DNA of 61,611 nt from Chitinophagaceae bacterium (lineage in GTDB: Bacteria; Bacteroidota; Bacteroidia; Chitinophagales; Chitinophagaceae), in assembly GCA_903642275.1 (NCBI GenBank), contig CAHJWK010000011.1, forward strand, positions 1 to 61,611. Reading direction: 5' to 3'. Positions within the stretch are counted from its first letter, which is position 1. The number at the start of each line of letters is the position of its first letter. The translations under genes were made by a program, and so were the position numbers. Under the pieces are notes generated by a model. That model saw nothing but the letters and a program-made list of their open reading frames with translations. It did not search any database and had not been told where the DNA came from. Below, piece by piece: positions 44,499 to 53,993 of this stretch.

Positions 44499-45311
44499 AT
44501 GAAATTAAAACTCCTCACTGCTTCGGCAGCATTAAGCATTATCTTGTATTCATGTCAAAAAGAAAGCGATTCAAAAACATCTTCAATTCCGGAAAGCGTT
44601 TTAAGTCAGATAAGGGCTCAAGGCTTTAGCTCTGACGGAGCCGTTGCAGTTGAAGGTGGTTACAGGGTGGAGAATGATATTTTTCTTTCATACACACAGT
44701 TAAAAAGTACGCCTAATTTAGGTCCTGATTTACGTGTTGGCGATGAAGAACAATATCATACTACCAATCTTTTAAAATCATTGCCACGTACTATTACAGT
44801 ATCCATGAATTATCCAAGCAATGTTGCGCTCTTTACTGCAGCTACAGATACTGCAATTGCACGGTACAATAAACTGGGATTAAGGGTAACTTTTCAAAGA
44901 GTTAGCGGTACAGGTCAGATTAATATTGTTGGCAGTGATTTAGGCGGTGGGGGAATTCTTGGTCAGTCTTCCGGCTTTCCAAGTTCAAGTGGTAATCCTG
45001 CCTCTCCCATAACACTCAATTCACATGCAGGTACATTTACTTCATCAACAAGTGTACAATGGCTGGGTACAATTATAGCGCATGAAATGGGTCATACCAT
45101 CGGCTTCAGGCATACTGATTATAAGAATCGTGCCTTCAGTTGCGGAGGTGCAAGGTCTAATGAAGGTGCAGCAGGTGTTGGTGCTATTTATATCCCGGGC
45201 ACACAAAAAAGCGCAAAAGATCCAGGAAGCTGGATGCTTGCATGCACAGATGGTTCAAACCGTCCGTTCAATCCAAATGATCTTATCGCCTTGAATTATC
45301 TATATAAATAA
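44499..45311 (+). CDS. M57-like zinc metalloprotease lipoprotein
   Basis: The 270-aa product has a lipoprotein signal peptide (LSIILYSCQKE, lipobox Cys19), so it is tethered to a membrane. The catalytic motif HEMGHTIGFRHTD is a metzincin-type HExxHxxGxxH, and the family resembles the 'dual-action HEIGH' M57 peptidases of Bacteroidota. Preceding elements QINIVGSDLGGGGILGQSSG and ITLNSHAGTF fit that family. Cys135 onwards in AFSCGGARSNEG and WMLACTDG could form a disulfide. It is convergent with the subtilisin-like gene across a shared terminator. Substrates are unknown. Confidence 0.85.
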   Translation: MKLKLLTASAALSIILYSCQKESDSKTSSIPESVLSQIRAQGFSSDGAVAVEGGYRVENDIFLSYTQLKSTPNLGPDLRVGDEEQYHTTNLLKSLPRTITVSMNYPSNVALFTAATDTAIARYNKLGLRVTFQRVSGTGQINIVGSDLGGGGILGQSSGFPSSSGNPASPITLNSHAGTFTSSTSVQWLGTIIAHEMGHTIGFRHTDYKNRAFSCGGARSNEGAAGVGAIYIPGTQKSAKDPGSWMLACTDGSNRPFNPNDLIALNYLYK

Positions 45312-45333
45312 TAACATAAATATTCACCTTAAG

Positions 45334-45360
45334 AGCCATCGTATTAATGCGATGGCTTTT
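45334..45360. terminator. Bidirectional terminator between convergent protease genes
   Basis: AGCCATCG (45334-45341) and CGATGGCT (45350-45357) form a perfect stem with an 8-nt loop, with A-rich and T-rich flanks on the two sides. Confidence 0.8.
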
Positions 45361-48205
45361 AGTTTATAATAATTTTAGTTTTATATACAAGCTTATTATC
45401 ATCATTGAATATTGCTATAAAGTAAATGCCTTTTGACAATTGAGCAGTAGCAATAAACTGATGTTGTGCCTCAATTTTTTGGCTGATAAATTTTCTGCCG
45501 ATTTCATCAAACAACGTAATTGCGTTTGATGAAACATCATTCGATAAAACATAAAATCCTTGCCCATGAATCGAAGGATTTGGAGCAATAATATAGTCAG
45601 CATTTTTAAAATAATAAACCGTTGCTTCATTACTTGTAATTATCTCGCCATTATCAAGCATTACAACGGCACGATAATAATTTATGCCTTGTTGCAAACT
45701 ATCAATTGCATTTATATTAAGACTATTTATTAAATCAGCTTGCTTTACATTTTTCCATGAACCTGAAACAAACTTCTGAAATCGTACACCCTGAACATTA
45801 AATGTCGTACCCAAAAAAAGTTTAAGTGCAGCAATACTGCCACTTATATCAGCCAAAAAATTACTAATATAACAGCTTACTCCCTGTGTTGATAAATTAA
45901 ATGTATAACTGTTTATGCCGGCACGGCCATTAAAAAAAGCGGCTACAGAAACGTATTGTAAATCTGAGTTTTTTATGATGTATGATGTGTCGCTTATAAT
46001 AGTTAGTGGCTGAAGATATTTATCACCCAAATTGTAAACCTGATACTGTTGCACACCAATTTGCTTATTCCAATATATTAAAGATGAATCACCACAATAA
46101 AAACCAACATGGGGAAATATCTGTTTGCTTATATCAAATGTATCACTGTAAAAAATTGTGTTGCCGATAATAATTCTTGCGAGTGCAACAACGTTTGTAT
46201 CAGGCGCAACCCATTTAAAATATTTCTTTGAAAGATTAACAGCATTACTAATCAATTGCCATGTATTGCCTTTATCAATACTATATTCAAGTTTAGTTTT
46301 TGTTGTTGAAGTAAAAGTTGTCTTCCATCTAAAGATTGTATTACCGCCGGCAGTAAAATGTGTCTTGCTTACAGGTGAAATAAATGTAAATGTATTTGCT
46401 GTATCAAAGCGGTAAGCTATATAAAACGATTGTGATGTAGTTGCAAGATTATATGCTTTAACATGTATAATATAATCGCCTTCTGCCGGGTTTGAAATAG
46501 TTACTTGTTCAACATTATTCAGGCTGTCACGTTTCCTTGTTGCCGTGTTTAATAATGTTGATGAATCAGCATCGCTGTTTAGAACCCATGGCTGAAAGAT
46601 TGTATGATCACTTGCATTTTCAACTGTAAGATCAAGATCATTAATTAGCGATGTAAAAGCATTTGGCTGTGCAACAGGATCGTTCCAAACCAATGTAAAT
46701 TTTATATTGCTTATATTGTTTGTAATATGAACAGGAAAATTCAGCGTTTCATCCCGCTTAACATCTCCTCTATAATATTGGTTAGCTAACGCATCATTAA
46801 CGGCGTTACTTGTATTTACATTTCCATAACCGGAATAGAAATCCGGGCCTGCTTTAAACACATCATCAGCACTATTTATAATGATGGCTTTTGCAAGCGC
46901 ATTGGCGGGCAGTGAATCATGATGCACAGATTTATAAGCGCTTTGCACAGCCAGCACAGTGCCCGAAGTAATAGCAGCAGCACCGGAGCTTCCATCATTG
47001 CCGTAAGCAACAAGTTCAGGTTTTATGCGGCCATCAAACGCCGGGCCTTTTGAACTTAATAATGGCACATTATAAAAAGAATCAACGGAGCCAACAGTAA
47101 GAATATTTTTAGCCTGCTTAAAACTGCCGGTAAGATTAGCAAAGCCATTTATGTTTTTAAACATGCCGTCGCCAGGTGTAACATTACCTGAATTGCCTGC
47201 CGAAAATACATACAACAAATATGGATTGTCAATGGTGCTTTGATCATAAGCTGCTGCATCATTTCCATAAAAATTTTCTATACCAACACCATATGAATTA
47301 TTTTGAACTGATATTTTACATTGATTAAAATAATCATATGCATCAGGCAAAAGATTAGCAAAATCTGATGATGAAAGTTCGGCTCCCCATGCAATACCTT
47401 TTCCTGTTTGAAAGCTGTTGCTACCGCCGGCAATTAAAGTTGCCATTGTAGTAGCATGACTTGAAACTGTATCAGAGCTTATAGAAGAAGCAACGTATCT
47501 TCTTTTAAAATCAATATCATTTGTATCAAACAGATTCTCTTTTACTGAAGCAGTTAAGCCATTACCATTTATTGAAGGATGCTGAGAAAAAAATAAACTA
47601 ATTGCATTTTCAGTATTATCATAATCATTAATAACGTTTTCCTGTTTTGGCGCCTGCGGCATTATATCAATTGATTGTATGTTATCGTCTTTAATTAAAG
47701 TATCTGTTATAAATGAAAATTTTGCTTTTATAATAAAGTAGTTTGAATGATAATGCGCTTCTATATGCAATTGATTATAATTTTTAATCAGTAAATTGCT
47801 GTCTGCTACTTTTATAATAAATCTATATCCCGAATCATTAACTGAATTTTTATTATTGAAAGAAGCGGATAATTTATAATTGTTATTTGCGGGCAATACT
47901 GTTTGAAATAAATTTTGTGCCTGTACTGAAGTGTTTACATTTTTAATTACAAACCAATAGGCGTTAAACTGCCGAAGTATCTCCTCTTTGTATTGTTCTT
48001 TAAAAAGCGAAGTGTTATTCTCTTTTATTTTTATTAGATAAATATTCGGTTGCTTTTTATAAAAGTTTGATTCGCTAACAACAGCTGAATACTTCTTTAT
48101 TATTAAACTGTCATCAATATCGCTTTGCGAAAAACAATAGTTATTAAAGAATAATAATAACAGTAAAAAAATTGATTTAATTAATTCCGGCTTCCAACAA
48201 TGCAT
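45359..48205 (-). CDS. Subtilisin-like S8 serine protease with T9SS sorting domain
   Basis: I take the start at ATG 48205 (MHCWKPELIKSIFLLLLLFF), which gives a signal peptide ending around CFSQS and a protein of 948 aa. The S8 domain has a His motif (SSHATTMATLIAGG), an Asn oxyanion region (SVQNNSYGVG) and a Ser motif (AAAITSGTVLAVQSAY). The Asp region is atypical (GLTASVKENLFDTNDIDF), as in many Bacteroidota relatives. Beyond it lie a P-domain-like module (NNISNIKFTLVWNDPVAQPN), an FN3/Ig-like part and a T9SS C-terminal domain (YIIAPNPSIHGQGFYVLSND, GIYFIAIFNDDNKLVYKTKI). It is secreted and surface-attached. It lies 57 bp after kdsB. Confidence 0.88.
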   Translation of the reverse strand: MHCWKPELIKSIFLLLLLFFNNYCFSQSDIDDSLIIKKYSAVVSESNFYKKQPNIYLIKIKENNTSLFKEQYKEEILRQFNAYWFVIKNVNTSVQAQNLFQTVLPANNNYKLSASFNNKNSVNDSGYRFIIKVADSNLLIKNYNQLHIEAHYHSNYFIIKAKFSFITDTLIKDDNIQSIDIMPQAPKQENVINDYDNTENAISLFFSQHPSINGNGLTASVKENLFDTNDIDFKRRYVASSISSDTVSSHATTMATLIAGGSNSFQTGKGIAWGAELSSSDFANLLPDAYDYFNQCKISVQNNSYGVGIENFYGNDAAAYDQSTIDNPYLLYVFSAGNSGNVTPGDGMFKNINGFANLTGSFKQAKNILTVGSVDSFYNVPLLSSKGPAFDGRIKPELVAYGNDGSSGAAAITSGTVLAVQSAYKSVHHDSLPANALAKAIIINSADDVFKAGPDFYSGYGNVNTSNAVNDALANQYYRGDVKRDETLNFPVHITNNISNIKFTLVWNDPVAQPNAFTSLINDLDLTVENASDHTIFQPWVLNSDADSSTLLNTATRKRDSLNNVEQVTISNPAEGDYIIHVKAYNLATTSQSFYIAYRFDTANTFTFISPVSKTHFTAGGNTIFRWKTTFTSTTKTKLEYSIDKGNTWQLISNAVNLSKKYFKWVAPDTNVVALARIIIGNTIFYSDTFDISKQIFPHVGFYCGDSSLIYWNKQIGVQQYQVYNLGDKYLQPLTIISDTSYIIKNSDLQYVSVAAFFNGRAGINSYTFNLSTQGVSCYISNFLADISGSIAALKLFLGTTFNVQGVRFQKFVSGSWKNVKQADLINSLNINAIDSLQQGINYYRAVVMLDNGEIITSNEATVYYFKNADYIIAPNPSIHGQGFYVLSNDVSSNAITLFDEIGRKFISQKIEAQHQFIATAQLSKGIYFIAIFNDDNKLVYKTKIIIN

Positions 48206-48262
48206 TCTGTAAAACAATTGTAAATGATAATGCAGAACGTTACGGTTTATATTGAACAATGA

Positions 48263-49006
48263 CTATAAACGTACGTTTCTTTTTTGTTCTGCAATATATT
48301 GCTTTGCAAGTTGCAAATCTTCAGGTGTATCTATGCCTATGCTTAAATGTTGTGTAACTACCATTCTGATGTGAATACCATTTTCAAGATAACGCAACTG
48401 CTCTAATTTTTCTGCAATTTCAAGCGGGGTTTGTTGCCATTTGGTGAATTGTAATAACGTGTTTTTTTTGTAAGCATACACGCCAACATGCTTATAATAA
48501 TTTGCAGCAACATGTTTATCTCTTACAAAAGGTATTACAGAACGGGTGAACAATAATGCATTTGAATTTTTATCTGTAACCACTTTCACGTTGTTAGGAT
48601 TTTCAATATCAGCCTGATCAAATATTTCATGCATTAAGCTGGTAACCTGCACCGTTTCATCTACAAAAGTGTTTAATAAAGATTGAAGTGTTTGCTTATC
48701 AACAAAAGGCTCATCGCCCTGCACATTTAATACAACATCACAATCAGTATTTTCAATTGCTTCAGCAACACGGTCACTGCCGCTTTCATGTTGCTTCTTA
48801 CTAATTACAACATTGCCGTTATGTTTTTTTATCTCGTTATAAATAATGTCATTGTCAGTTACAACCAACACATCATTAAATAAATTTGTATCAATTGTGT
48901 TTTGATATGTTGTGTTGATAATTGTTTTATCGCCAAGTAGCTGCATTAGCTTTCCCGGAAACCTTACAGATGCATAACGTGCAGGTATTACCGCAATTTT
49001 ATTCAT
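48263..49006 (-). CDS. kdsB: 3-deoxy-manno-octulosonate cytidylyltransferase
   Basis: The 247-aa enzyme activates Kdo as CMP-Kdo for lipid A-core synthesis: CTP + Kdo gives CMP-Kdo + PPi. The start at ATG 49006 (MNKIAVIPARYASVRFPGKL) matches the family. A longer frame upstream overlaps feoB and is rejected. Key motifs are the nucleotide-binding IPARYASVRFPGK, QHESGSDRVAEA, NVQGDEPF (metal and Kdo site) and GIDTPEDLQLAK near the end. It lies 23 bp after feoB and may be co-transcribed, although the functions are unrelated. Confidence 0.95.
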   Translation of the reverse strand: MNKIAVIPARYASVRFPGKLMQLLGDKTIINTTYQNTIDTNLFNDVLVVTDNDIIYNEIKKHNGNVVISKKQHESGSDRVAEAIENTDCDVVLNVQGDEPFVDKQTLQSLLNTFVDETVQVTSLMHEIFDQADIENPNNVKVVTDKNSNALLFTRSVIPFVRDKHVAANYYKHVGVYAYKKNTLLQFTKWQQTPLEIAEKLEQLRYLENGIHIRMVVTQHLSIGIDTPEDLQLAKQYIAEQKRNVRL

Positions 49007-49029
49007 ACTGCATAAAGATGATAAAAAAA

Positions 49030-51156
49030 TCAAAACAAATGATACACCAGCAAACTCATGGCATAAGCCAGTCCTGTCATATATACAAACTGAACAGCAG
49101 GCCATTTCCATGTTCTGGTTTCGCGTTTTACTACAGCAAGTGTGCTCATACATTGCATTGCAAAAACGTAAAACACCATCAGTGATAAAGCAGCGGGCAA
49201 CGTATAAACTTTAGAGCCGTCGTCCTTAACGGCACTTTGCATTTTTTGCCGCAAAGTTTTATTGTCTTTATCTTCTACGCTGTATAAAGTTGCCATCGTT
49301 CCCACAAAAACTTCACGTGCTGCAAAAGAAGTTATCAGTGCAATACCAATCTTCCAGTCATAACCTAACGGCTTAATTGCAGGTTCAATTGCTTTGCCTA
49401 AAATGCCTGCGAAAGAATTCTGCAGCTTTTCTGATTTATACTCTTTTTGAACAGATAAAGATTGCTTCATACCTCGCAATGACGTTCGTTCAATAGCTGC
49501 ATACTTTGCATCAACCTTATGCATGCGTGATGGCGGCCCGAAGCTGCTTAAAAACCAAAGCAGCAAACTAATAAACAAGATAACGCGTCCTGCATCAGTA
49601 ACAAAAATCTTTGCCTTCTCTATCATGGTTATACCAACATTCTTCCAACGCGGTGCACGGTAAACAGGCAACTCTAAAATGAAATAACTTTTCTCCTTAA
49701 GCTTTATGATAAACTTAAAAACATAACTTACAATCAGCGCGAAAATCAATCCCAATAAATATAAACCCATCATCACCAAACCTTGTAAACTAAGAAAACC
49801 TAAATAATATTTAGAAGGAACAACCAATGCAATTAAAATTGTATAAACAGGTAGCCTTGCACTGCAACTCATTAAAGGTGTTACAAGAATAGTAAGCAAG
49901 CGCTCTTTACGGTTTTCAATATTACGGGTCGTCATAATTGCCGGCACAGCGCAGGCAAAGCCGCTTATCATCGGCATTACACTTTTACCATTTAATCCAA
50001 CTTTACGCATCAGTTTATCGCTCAAAAAACTTATGCGCGCCATGTAACCGGTATCTTCAAGCAAGGTTATCAATCCAAACAAAATCATAATCTGCGGCAC
50101 AAAAACAAGTATGCCGTTTAAACCTGCAACCAAACCATTAACCAGTAAATCGCTCCCCCATGCAGATGGCAATATATTATTAAGCCAGCCGCTTAATTGC
50201 GCAAAACTCCAGTCAATTGCATCCATCGGGTATTGTGCCATTGAAAATATACTTTGGAACAAAAGAAACAGCACCGTTAATAATATTATATACCCCCAAA
50301 CGCGGTGTAATAAAAGGTTGTCAAGTTTTTCTGTAAATAATTTCCGTTGTAATGGATCCGGCTCAACAACGTTTTGCTGCATTACCTGTTTTATGCGGCC
50401 ATAACGCTGTAGTATTTCTTCTGCCTGTGTTTTTGTTGGATTGAATTTAGTGTCAACTTCCGTTTGTTCAATTAGCTGCTGCATGGTTGCAGGCAAAGGA
50501 AAATTTTCATGGTTGATGAGATAATGAATACCTGCATAATCACTTAAATCAGGAAAGATATTTTTAATTGTATCAACAGCATTTGGCGCAAGCTGCCGGT
50601 TACTAATAAAATCTCTTTGTGCAGATATTTGATTTTGTTTAGCTGTTGATACCAGTGTTTTTTTTAGCTGCATTATACCTTTATTCTTCCTCGGATTTAC
50701 AGGTATTACCGGCACACCTAACTCAGTTGATAACCCGGCAATATCAATTTCAGTTCCGTTCTTGCGGGCAATATCAACCATGGTTAAAGCAATAACTACA
50801 GGATACTTCAAATCAATAACCTGCGAGCAAAAAAGCAGGTTGCGTTTCAAATTACTCGCATCAGCAATTAACACAATCACTTCAGCATGTACCTGTTCAT
50901 CTGCATGCATCAGCACTTTATAAGCAACCCATTCATCTGCCCTGCGCGGGTAAAGGCTGTAAGTGCCGGGCAGGTCAATAATGGTTGATGTAAGCTCATC
51001 ATTTAATGCACAAAAACCTGTTTTTTTATCAACAGTAACACCAGGAAAATTACCCACCTTTTGATTTAATCCGGTAAGCGCGTTGAATAAGGATGTTTTA
51101 CCACTGTTAGGATTGCCAACCAATGCAATATGTACATTCTTCTTTGATGAAACCAT
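49030..51156 (-). CDS. feoB: Ferrous iron transporter B
   Basis: The 708-aa protein from ATG 51156 (MVSSKKNVHIALVGNPNSGK) has the cytosolic G domain (G1 GNPNSGKT, G3 DLPGTY, switch FPGVTVDKKTG), a helical GDI-like spacer and a C-terminal membrane domain with Gate motifs (CAVPAIMTTRNIENRKERLL, CSARLPVYTIL). It imports Fe2+ across the inner membrane. Residues just after LLHRVWGYIILLTVLFLLFQ start the membrane part. No FeoA is seen next to it. TAGTTTTG at 51165-51172 on this strand is a likely -7 box. Confidence 0.96.
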   Translation of the reverse strand: MVSSKKNVHIALVGNPNSGKTSLFNALTGLNQKVGNFPGVTVDKKTGFCALNDELTSTIIDLPGTYSLYPRRADEWVAYKVLMHADEQVHAEVIVLIADASNLKRNLLFCSQVIDLKYPVVIALTMVDIARKNGTEIDIAGLSTELGVPVIPVNPRKNKGIMQLKKTLVSTAKQNQISAQRDFISNRQLAPNAVDTIKNIFPDLSDYAGIHYLINHENFPLPATMQQLIEQTEVDTKFNPTKTQAEEILQRYGRIKQVMQQNVVEPDPLQRKLFTEKLDNLLLHRVWGYIILLTVLFLLFQSIFSMAQYPMDAIDWSFAQLSGWLNNILPSAWGSDLLVNGLVAGLNGILVFVPQIMILFGLITLLEDTGYMARISFLSDKLMRKVGLNGKSVMPMISGFACAVPAIMTTRNIENRKERLLTILVTPLMSCSARLPVYTILIALVVPSKYYLGFLSLQGLVMMGLYLLGLIFALIVSYVFKFIIKLKEKSYFILELPVYRAPRWKNVGITMIEKAKIFVTDAGRVILFISLLLWFLSSFGPPSRMHKVDAKYAAIERTSLRGMKQSLSVQKEYKSEKLQNSFAGILGKAIEPAIKPLGYDWKIGIALITSFAAREVFVGTMATLYSVEDKDNKTLRQKMQSAVKDDGSKVYTLPAALSLMVFYVFAMQCMSTLAVVKRETRTWKWPAVQFVYMTGLAYAMSLLVYHLF

Positions 51157-51164
51157 AGAAAACA

Positions 51165-51172
51165 CAAAACTA
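51165..51172 (-). promoter_or_regulatory. Candidate -7 element for feoB
   Basis: TAGTTTTG on the minus strand matches TAnnTTTG, 8 bp upstream of the chosen ATG. The short distance implies a near-leaderless transcript or a slightly different start site. Confidence 0.3.
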
Positions 51173-51317
51173 ATGCGCAGGCACACTATGTGATTACGAT
51201 ATTGGAAGTTTGATGTGCGCTGTATTTCAGATTATTAAACATGTGTTAACAATAATAGTATAACAAGTTGAATTAAAATTATTCACAAGCTAAAATACTT
51301 AACACATCTTAGCTCAT

Positions 51318-51325
51318 TACATTTG
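51318..51325 (+). promoter_or_regulatory. Candidate -7 element for the M28 peptidase gene
   Basis: TACATTTG matches TAnnTTTG and lies 17 bp before the ATG at 51343. No clear -33 TTTG is seen. Confidence 0.4.
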
Positions 51326-51342
51326 TAACTTCAATAATCATT

Positions 51343-52983
51343 ATGAAGAAACTGTGCTTGTTATTGATTTTTTTTACTGCGCTAAACAGTGTTTTTGCAC
51401 AAAGCAAAAAGGCAAAAGCAAAGGCAGATAAGATTATTGCTGCAAATATTCAAACACATATTCAGTATCTCGCCAGCGATAAACTGGAAGGCAGAAGAGC
51501 AGGCACGCCGGGAGAAGCGCTTGCAATGGAATACATCAGCAGCATGTTTGCCAAATATAAATTAACCGAAAAAGGAGATAGTGGTTATGTACAATCCTTC
51601 CGGATTAATGAAGGCAAAGAATTTAATCCGCCGGATAACTATTTGCTTGTAAACGGCGCAAAGCTGGAAGCCGGAACGGATTATTACCCATTGTCATTTT
51701 CTGCAAATGATTCTGCAAAGGCAAGCGTTTCTCCGTTGTTAAGAGAAGAGCACCAGGTTTGGTTTTGGAATGTGGCAGACCTTGTTGATGATAACAAAAA
51801 GAATCCGCATTTTGATATAATGAATGCAGTAAAAGATGAAGCAAGAAGAGATGCAGCTAAAGGCGCCAAAGCATTAATTATTTACAACAGTTCATCTGCC
51901 GCAGATAATATTTTATTTGATAAAACAGATTCTGCTGACGCAGTTGCCATACCTGTTGTTTACTTAACTGAAAACGGTGTGCAGAAATATTTTGCTGACC
52001 AAACCGATATTTATGACATAGCTATGAATGTACACCTTGCAGTTGATAACCGCATCGCGCATAATGTGATTGGCTATCTTGATTTTAATGCACCTACAAC
52101 AATTGTTATTGGTGCGCATTATGACCATCTTGGTTATGGTGAAGATGGAAATAGTTTGGATGGACAGGGACAAATTCATAACGGTGCAGATGATAATGCC
52201 AGTGGCACTGCAGCATTAATAGAACTCGGAAGATTGTTGTATAACACAAAAGACCGCAGCAACAATTATTTACTGATTGCTTTTTCCGGTGAAGAGCTTG
52301 GGCTGCTTGGATCAAAGTACTGGCTGCAACATCCAACAGTAAATGTGAACATGAATTATATGATTAACATGGATATGGTTGGCAGGTATGATTCATCAAG
52401 AAAGCTTTCCATCGGTGGCTATGGAACTTCGCCAACATGGGGCGAAGTTTTTCAAACAACTACTGATAAAAATCTTGTTGTAAAATTTGATAGCAGTGGA
52501 AGCGGGCCAAGTGATCATTCATCATTTTATCATGATAATGTTCCTGTTTTATTTTTCTTTACAAACAGTCATCCTGATTATCACAAAGCAACGGATGATG
52601 CAGATAAAATAAATTATAAAGGCGAAACAGAGATCATTGATTACATCTTAAAGATCATTGATTCAACCAATAACAAAGGCAAGCTTAGTTATCTTGAAAC
52701 AAAAGACCAGGAAATGACATCAACCAAATTGCCGGTTACCTTAGGTATTATGCCTGACTATGCGTTTAGTGGTACCGGCCTGCGTGTTGATGCTGTTAGC
52801 AAAGGTAAAACAGCAGAAAAAACCGGTTTAAAAGCAGGCGACATTTTATTACAGTTAGGCGATTATAAGTTTACAGATATTTATAGTTACATGAGTGCTT
52901 TGCAGCATTTTAAAAAAGGTGACAGAACAACATTGCAGATTACAAGAAACGATAAGCCAATGAGCTTTGATGTGCAGTTTTAA
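51343..52983 (+). CDS. M28 family zinc aminopeptidase with PDZ domain
   Basis: The 546-aa protein has a signal peptide (MKKLCLLLIFFTALNSVFAQ). An M28 peptidase domain supplies metal ligands in IGAHYDHLGYG, GADDNASGTAAL and SGEELGLLGS, plus late His residues in DHSSFYHDN and SHPDYHKATDD. A PA-type insertion precedes these (KGAKALIIYNSSSAADNILF). The C-terminal ~95 residues form a PDZ domain (PDYAFSGTGLRVDAVSKGKT, GLKAGDILLQLGDYKF). It probably cleaves N-terminal residues from peptides in the periplasm. It is followed after 8 bp by the IPExxxVDY gene. Confidence 0.93.
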   Translation: MKKLCLLLIFFTALNSVFAQSKKAKAKADKIIAANIQTHIQYLASDKLEGRRAGTPGEALAMEYISSMFAKYKLTEKGDSGYVQSFRINEGKEFNPPDNYLLVNGAKLEAGTDYYPLSFSANDSAKASVSPLLREEHQVWFWNVADLVDDNKKNPHFDIMNAVKDEARRDAAKGAKALIIYNSSSAADNILFDKTDSADAVAIPVVYLTENGVQKYFADQTDIYDIAMNVHLAVDNRIAHNVIGYLDFNAPTTIVIGAHYDHLGYGEDGNSLDGQGQIHNGADDNASGTAALIELGRLLYNTKDRSNNYLLIAFSGEELGLLGSKYWLQHPTVNVNMNYMINMDMVGRYDSSRKLSIGGYGTSPTWGEVFQTTTDKNLVVKFDSSGSGPSDHSSFYHDNVPVLFFFTNSHPDYHKATDDADKINYKGETEIIDYILKIIDSTNNKGKLSYLETKDQEMTSTKLPVTLGIMPDYAFSGTGLRVDAVSKGKTAEKTGLKAGDILLQLGDYKFTDIYSYMSALQHFKKGDRTTLQITRNDKPMSFDVQF

Positions 52984-52991
52984 ATTGACTT

Positions 52992-53432
52992 ATGGTTAGC
53001 AGACTAAAATTAAATACGGATGGTATTGAAGAAGATTTTTTTACAGGTACGCATTTGCTGGGTATTATGTCGCTTGTAAAAAATTACCGGTTTATCTGGC
53101 AGGTGAATAGTTATACAGGTTTTGATTTACGGCTGAATGCAGATATTGAAATTCAGCTAAAGCGAAAAGGGAGAAATTATTTTTTTCAATTGTACCAGTT
53201 TTGCCAAACAGAATCTGAGCTTGAACATTATATTTATTTCAACCAGTTTCAGGGTGAATATTTATTACCTGAATTTAAACACCTTGATTTTTTATGGCTT
53301 ATACGTGGTAACTTAATAAATGATGAAGATGTATTGAATGTACAAACCAAACTTAAAGCCATTGAAACTATTCAATTGGTGGCCGAACTTACACATGAAA
53401 AAATAAAAAACAAAGGCAATTTAATTTTTTAA
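52992..53432 (+). CDS. IPExxxVDY family protein
   Basis: This 146-aa protein matches the Bacteroidota IPExxxVDY family of unknown function. The signature appears in variant form as [16 protein letters not shown] near residues 89-104. There is no signal peptide. It lies 8 bp after the M28 gene and 2 bp before the pterin dehydratase gene, so the three are probably one transcript. Confidence 0.8.
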   Translation: MVSRLKLNTDGIEEDFFTGTHLLGIMSLVKNYRFIWQVNSYTGFDLRLNADIEIQLKRKGRNYFFQLYQFCQTESELEHYIYFNQFQGEYLLPEFKHLDFLWLIRGNLINDEDVLNVQTKLKAIETIQLVAELTHEKIKNKGNLIF

Positions 53433-53434
53433 TT

Positions 53435-53680
53435 ATGGAAACTCCTGCAAACTGGGCAACAAAAGATAAAACTTTATATCGCAAAATTGAATTCAAAGAT
53501 TTTAAAGAAGCTTTTGCATTTATGAAGAAAGTAGCTGCTGAAGCAGATAAAATGAATCATCACCCATTATGGATGAACATGTACAATAAAGTAGAAATTT
53601 GGTTGAGCACGCATGATGCCGGTGATGTGGTTACAGATAAAGATGTACAGCTTGCAGAAAAAATTAATACATTGCTTTAA
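53435..53680 (+). CDS. 4a-hydroxytetrahydrobiopterin dehydratase
   Basis: The 81-aa protein contains the pterin carbinolamine dehydratase signature: [20 protein letters not shown] with the catalytic His pair, then [20 protein letters not shown]. It is shorter than the ~95-110 aa average at the N-terminus, but the catalytic core is complete. The enzyme dehydrates 4a-hydroxytetrahydrobiopterin to recycle the pterin cofactor of aromatic hydroxylases. No hydroxylase is in the window, and in bacteria such proteins may act on molybdopterin or other pterins. Confidence 0.92.
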   Translation: METPANWATKDKTLYRKIEFKDFKEAFAFMKKVAAEADKMNHHPLWMNMYNKVEIWLSTHDAGDVVTDKDVQLAEKINTLL

Positions 53681-53705
53681 TACAAGTAAAGTGATTCTGC
53701 TTTAC

Positions 53706-53984
53706 TTAATCTTCATATACAATTATAAATTCATTTAAGCTGTTATCCTTTTCTTTCGCTTCAACATAAACATTATCAACCTTCGCTTTTGGTGGCCCTT
53801 TTTTACACCATTCAATATATTTATTTATATCTGTATCATTCCCTTGTACAAGTAATTCAACTTTATCATCCGGTGTATTTTTAACCCAGCCACTTAACCT
53901 CAACTCCTCAGCTTTTTGCTTTGCATTTTTTCTAAAAAAAACGCCCTGCACTTTACCGGTAATTATTATATGCCTGCTTATCAT
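53706..53984 (-). CDS. Acylphosphatase
   Basis: This 92-aa protein has both active-site elements of the family: the phosphate-binding loop with Arg (GKVQGVFFRKNAKQKAEELR) and the catalytic Asn in LSGWVKNTPDDKVELLVQGN. It hydrolyses acyl phosphates. It is the second gene of an apparent operon, 9 bp after the AIM24-like gene. Confidence 0.95.
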   Translation of the reverse strand: MISRHIIITGKVQGVFFRKNAKQKAEELRLSGWVKNTPDDKVELLVQGNDTDINKYIEWCKKGPPKAKVDNVYVEAKEKDNSLNEFIIVYED

Positions 53985-53993
53985 TGTCTCAGG

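Noticed and set aside
48263-49153. Start of kdsB at 49153
   Set aside because: The added 49 residues overlap feoB and are unrelated to KdsB, whose conserved N-terminus begins at ATG 49006.
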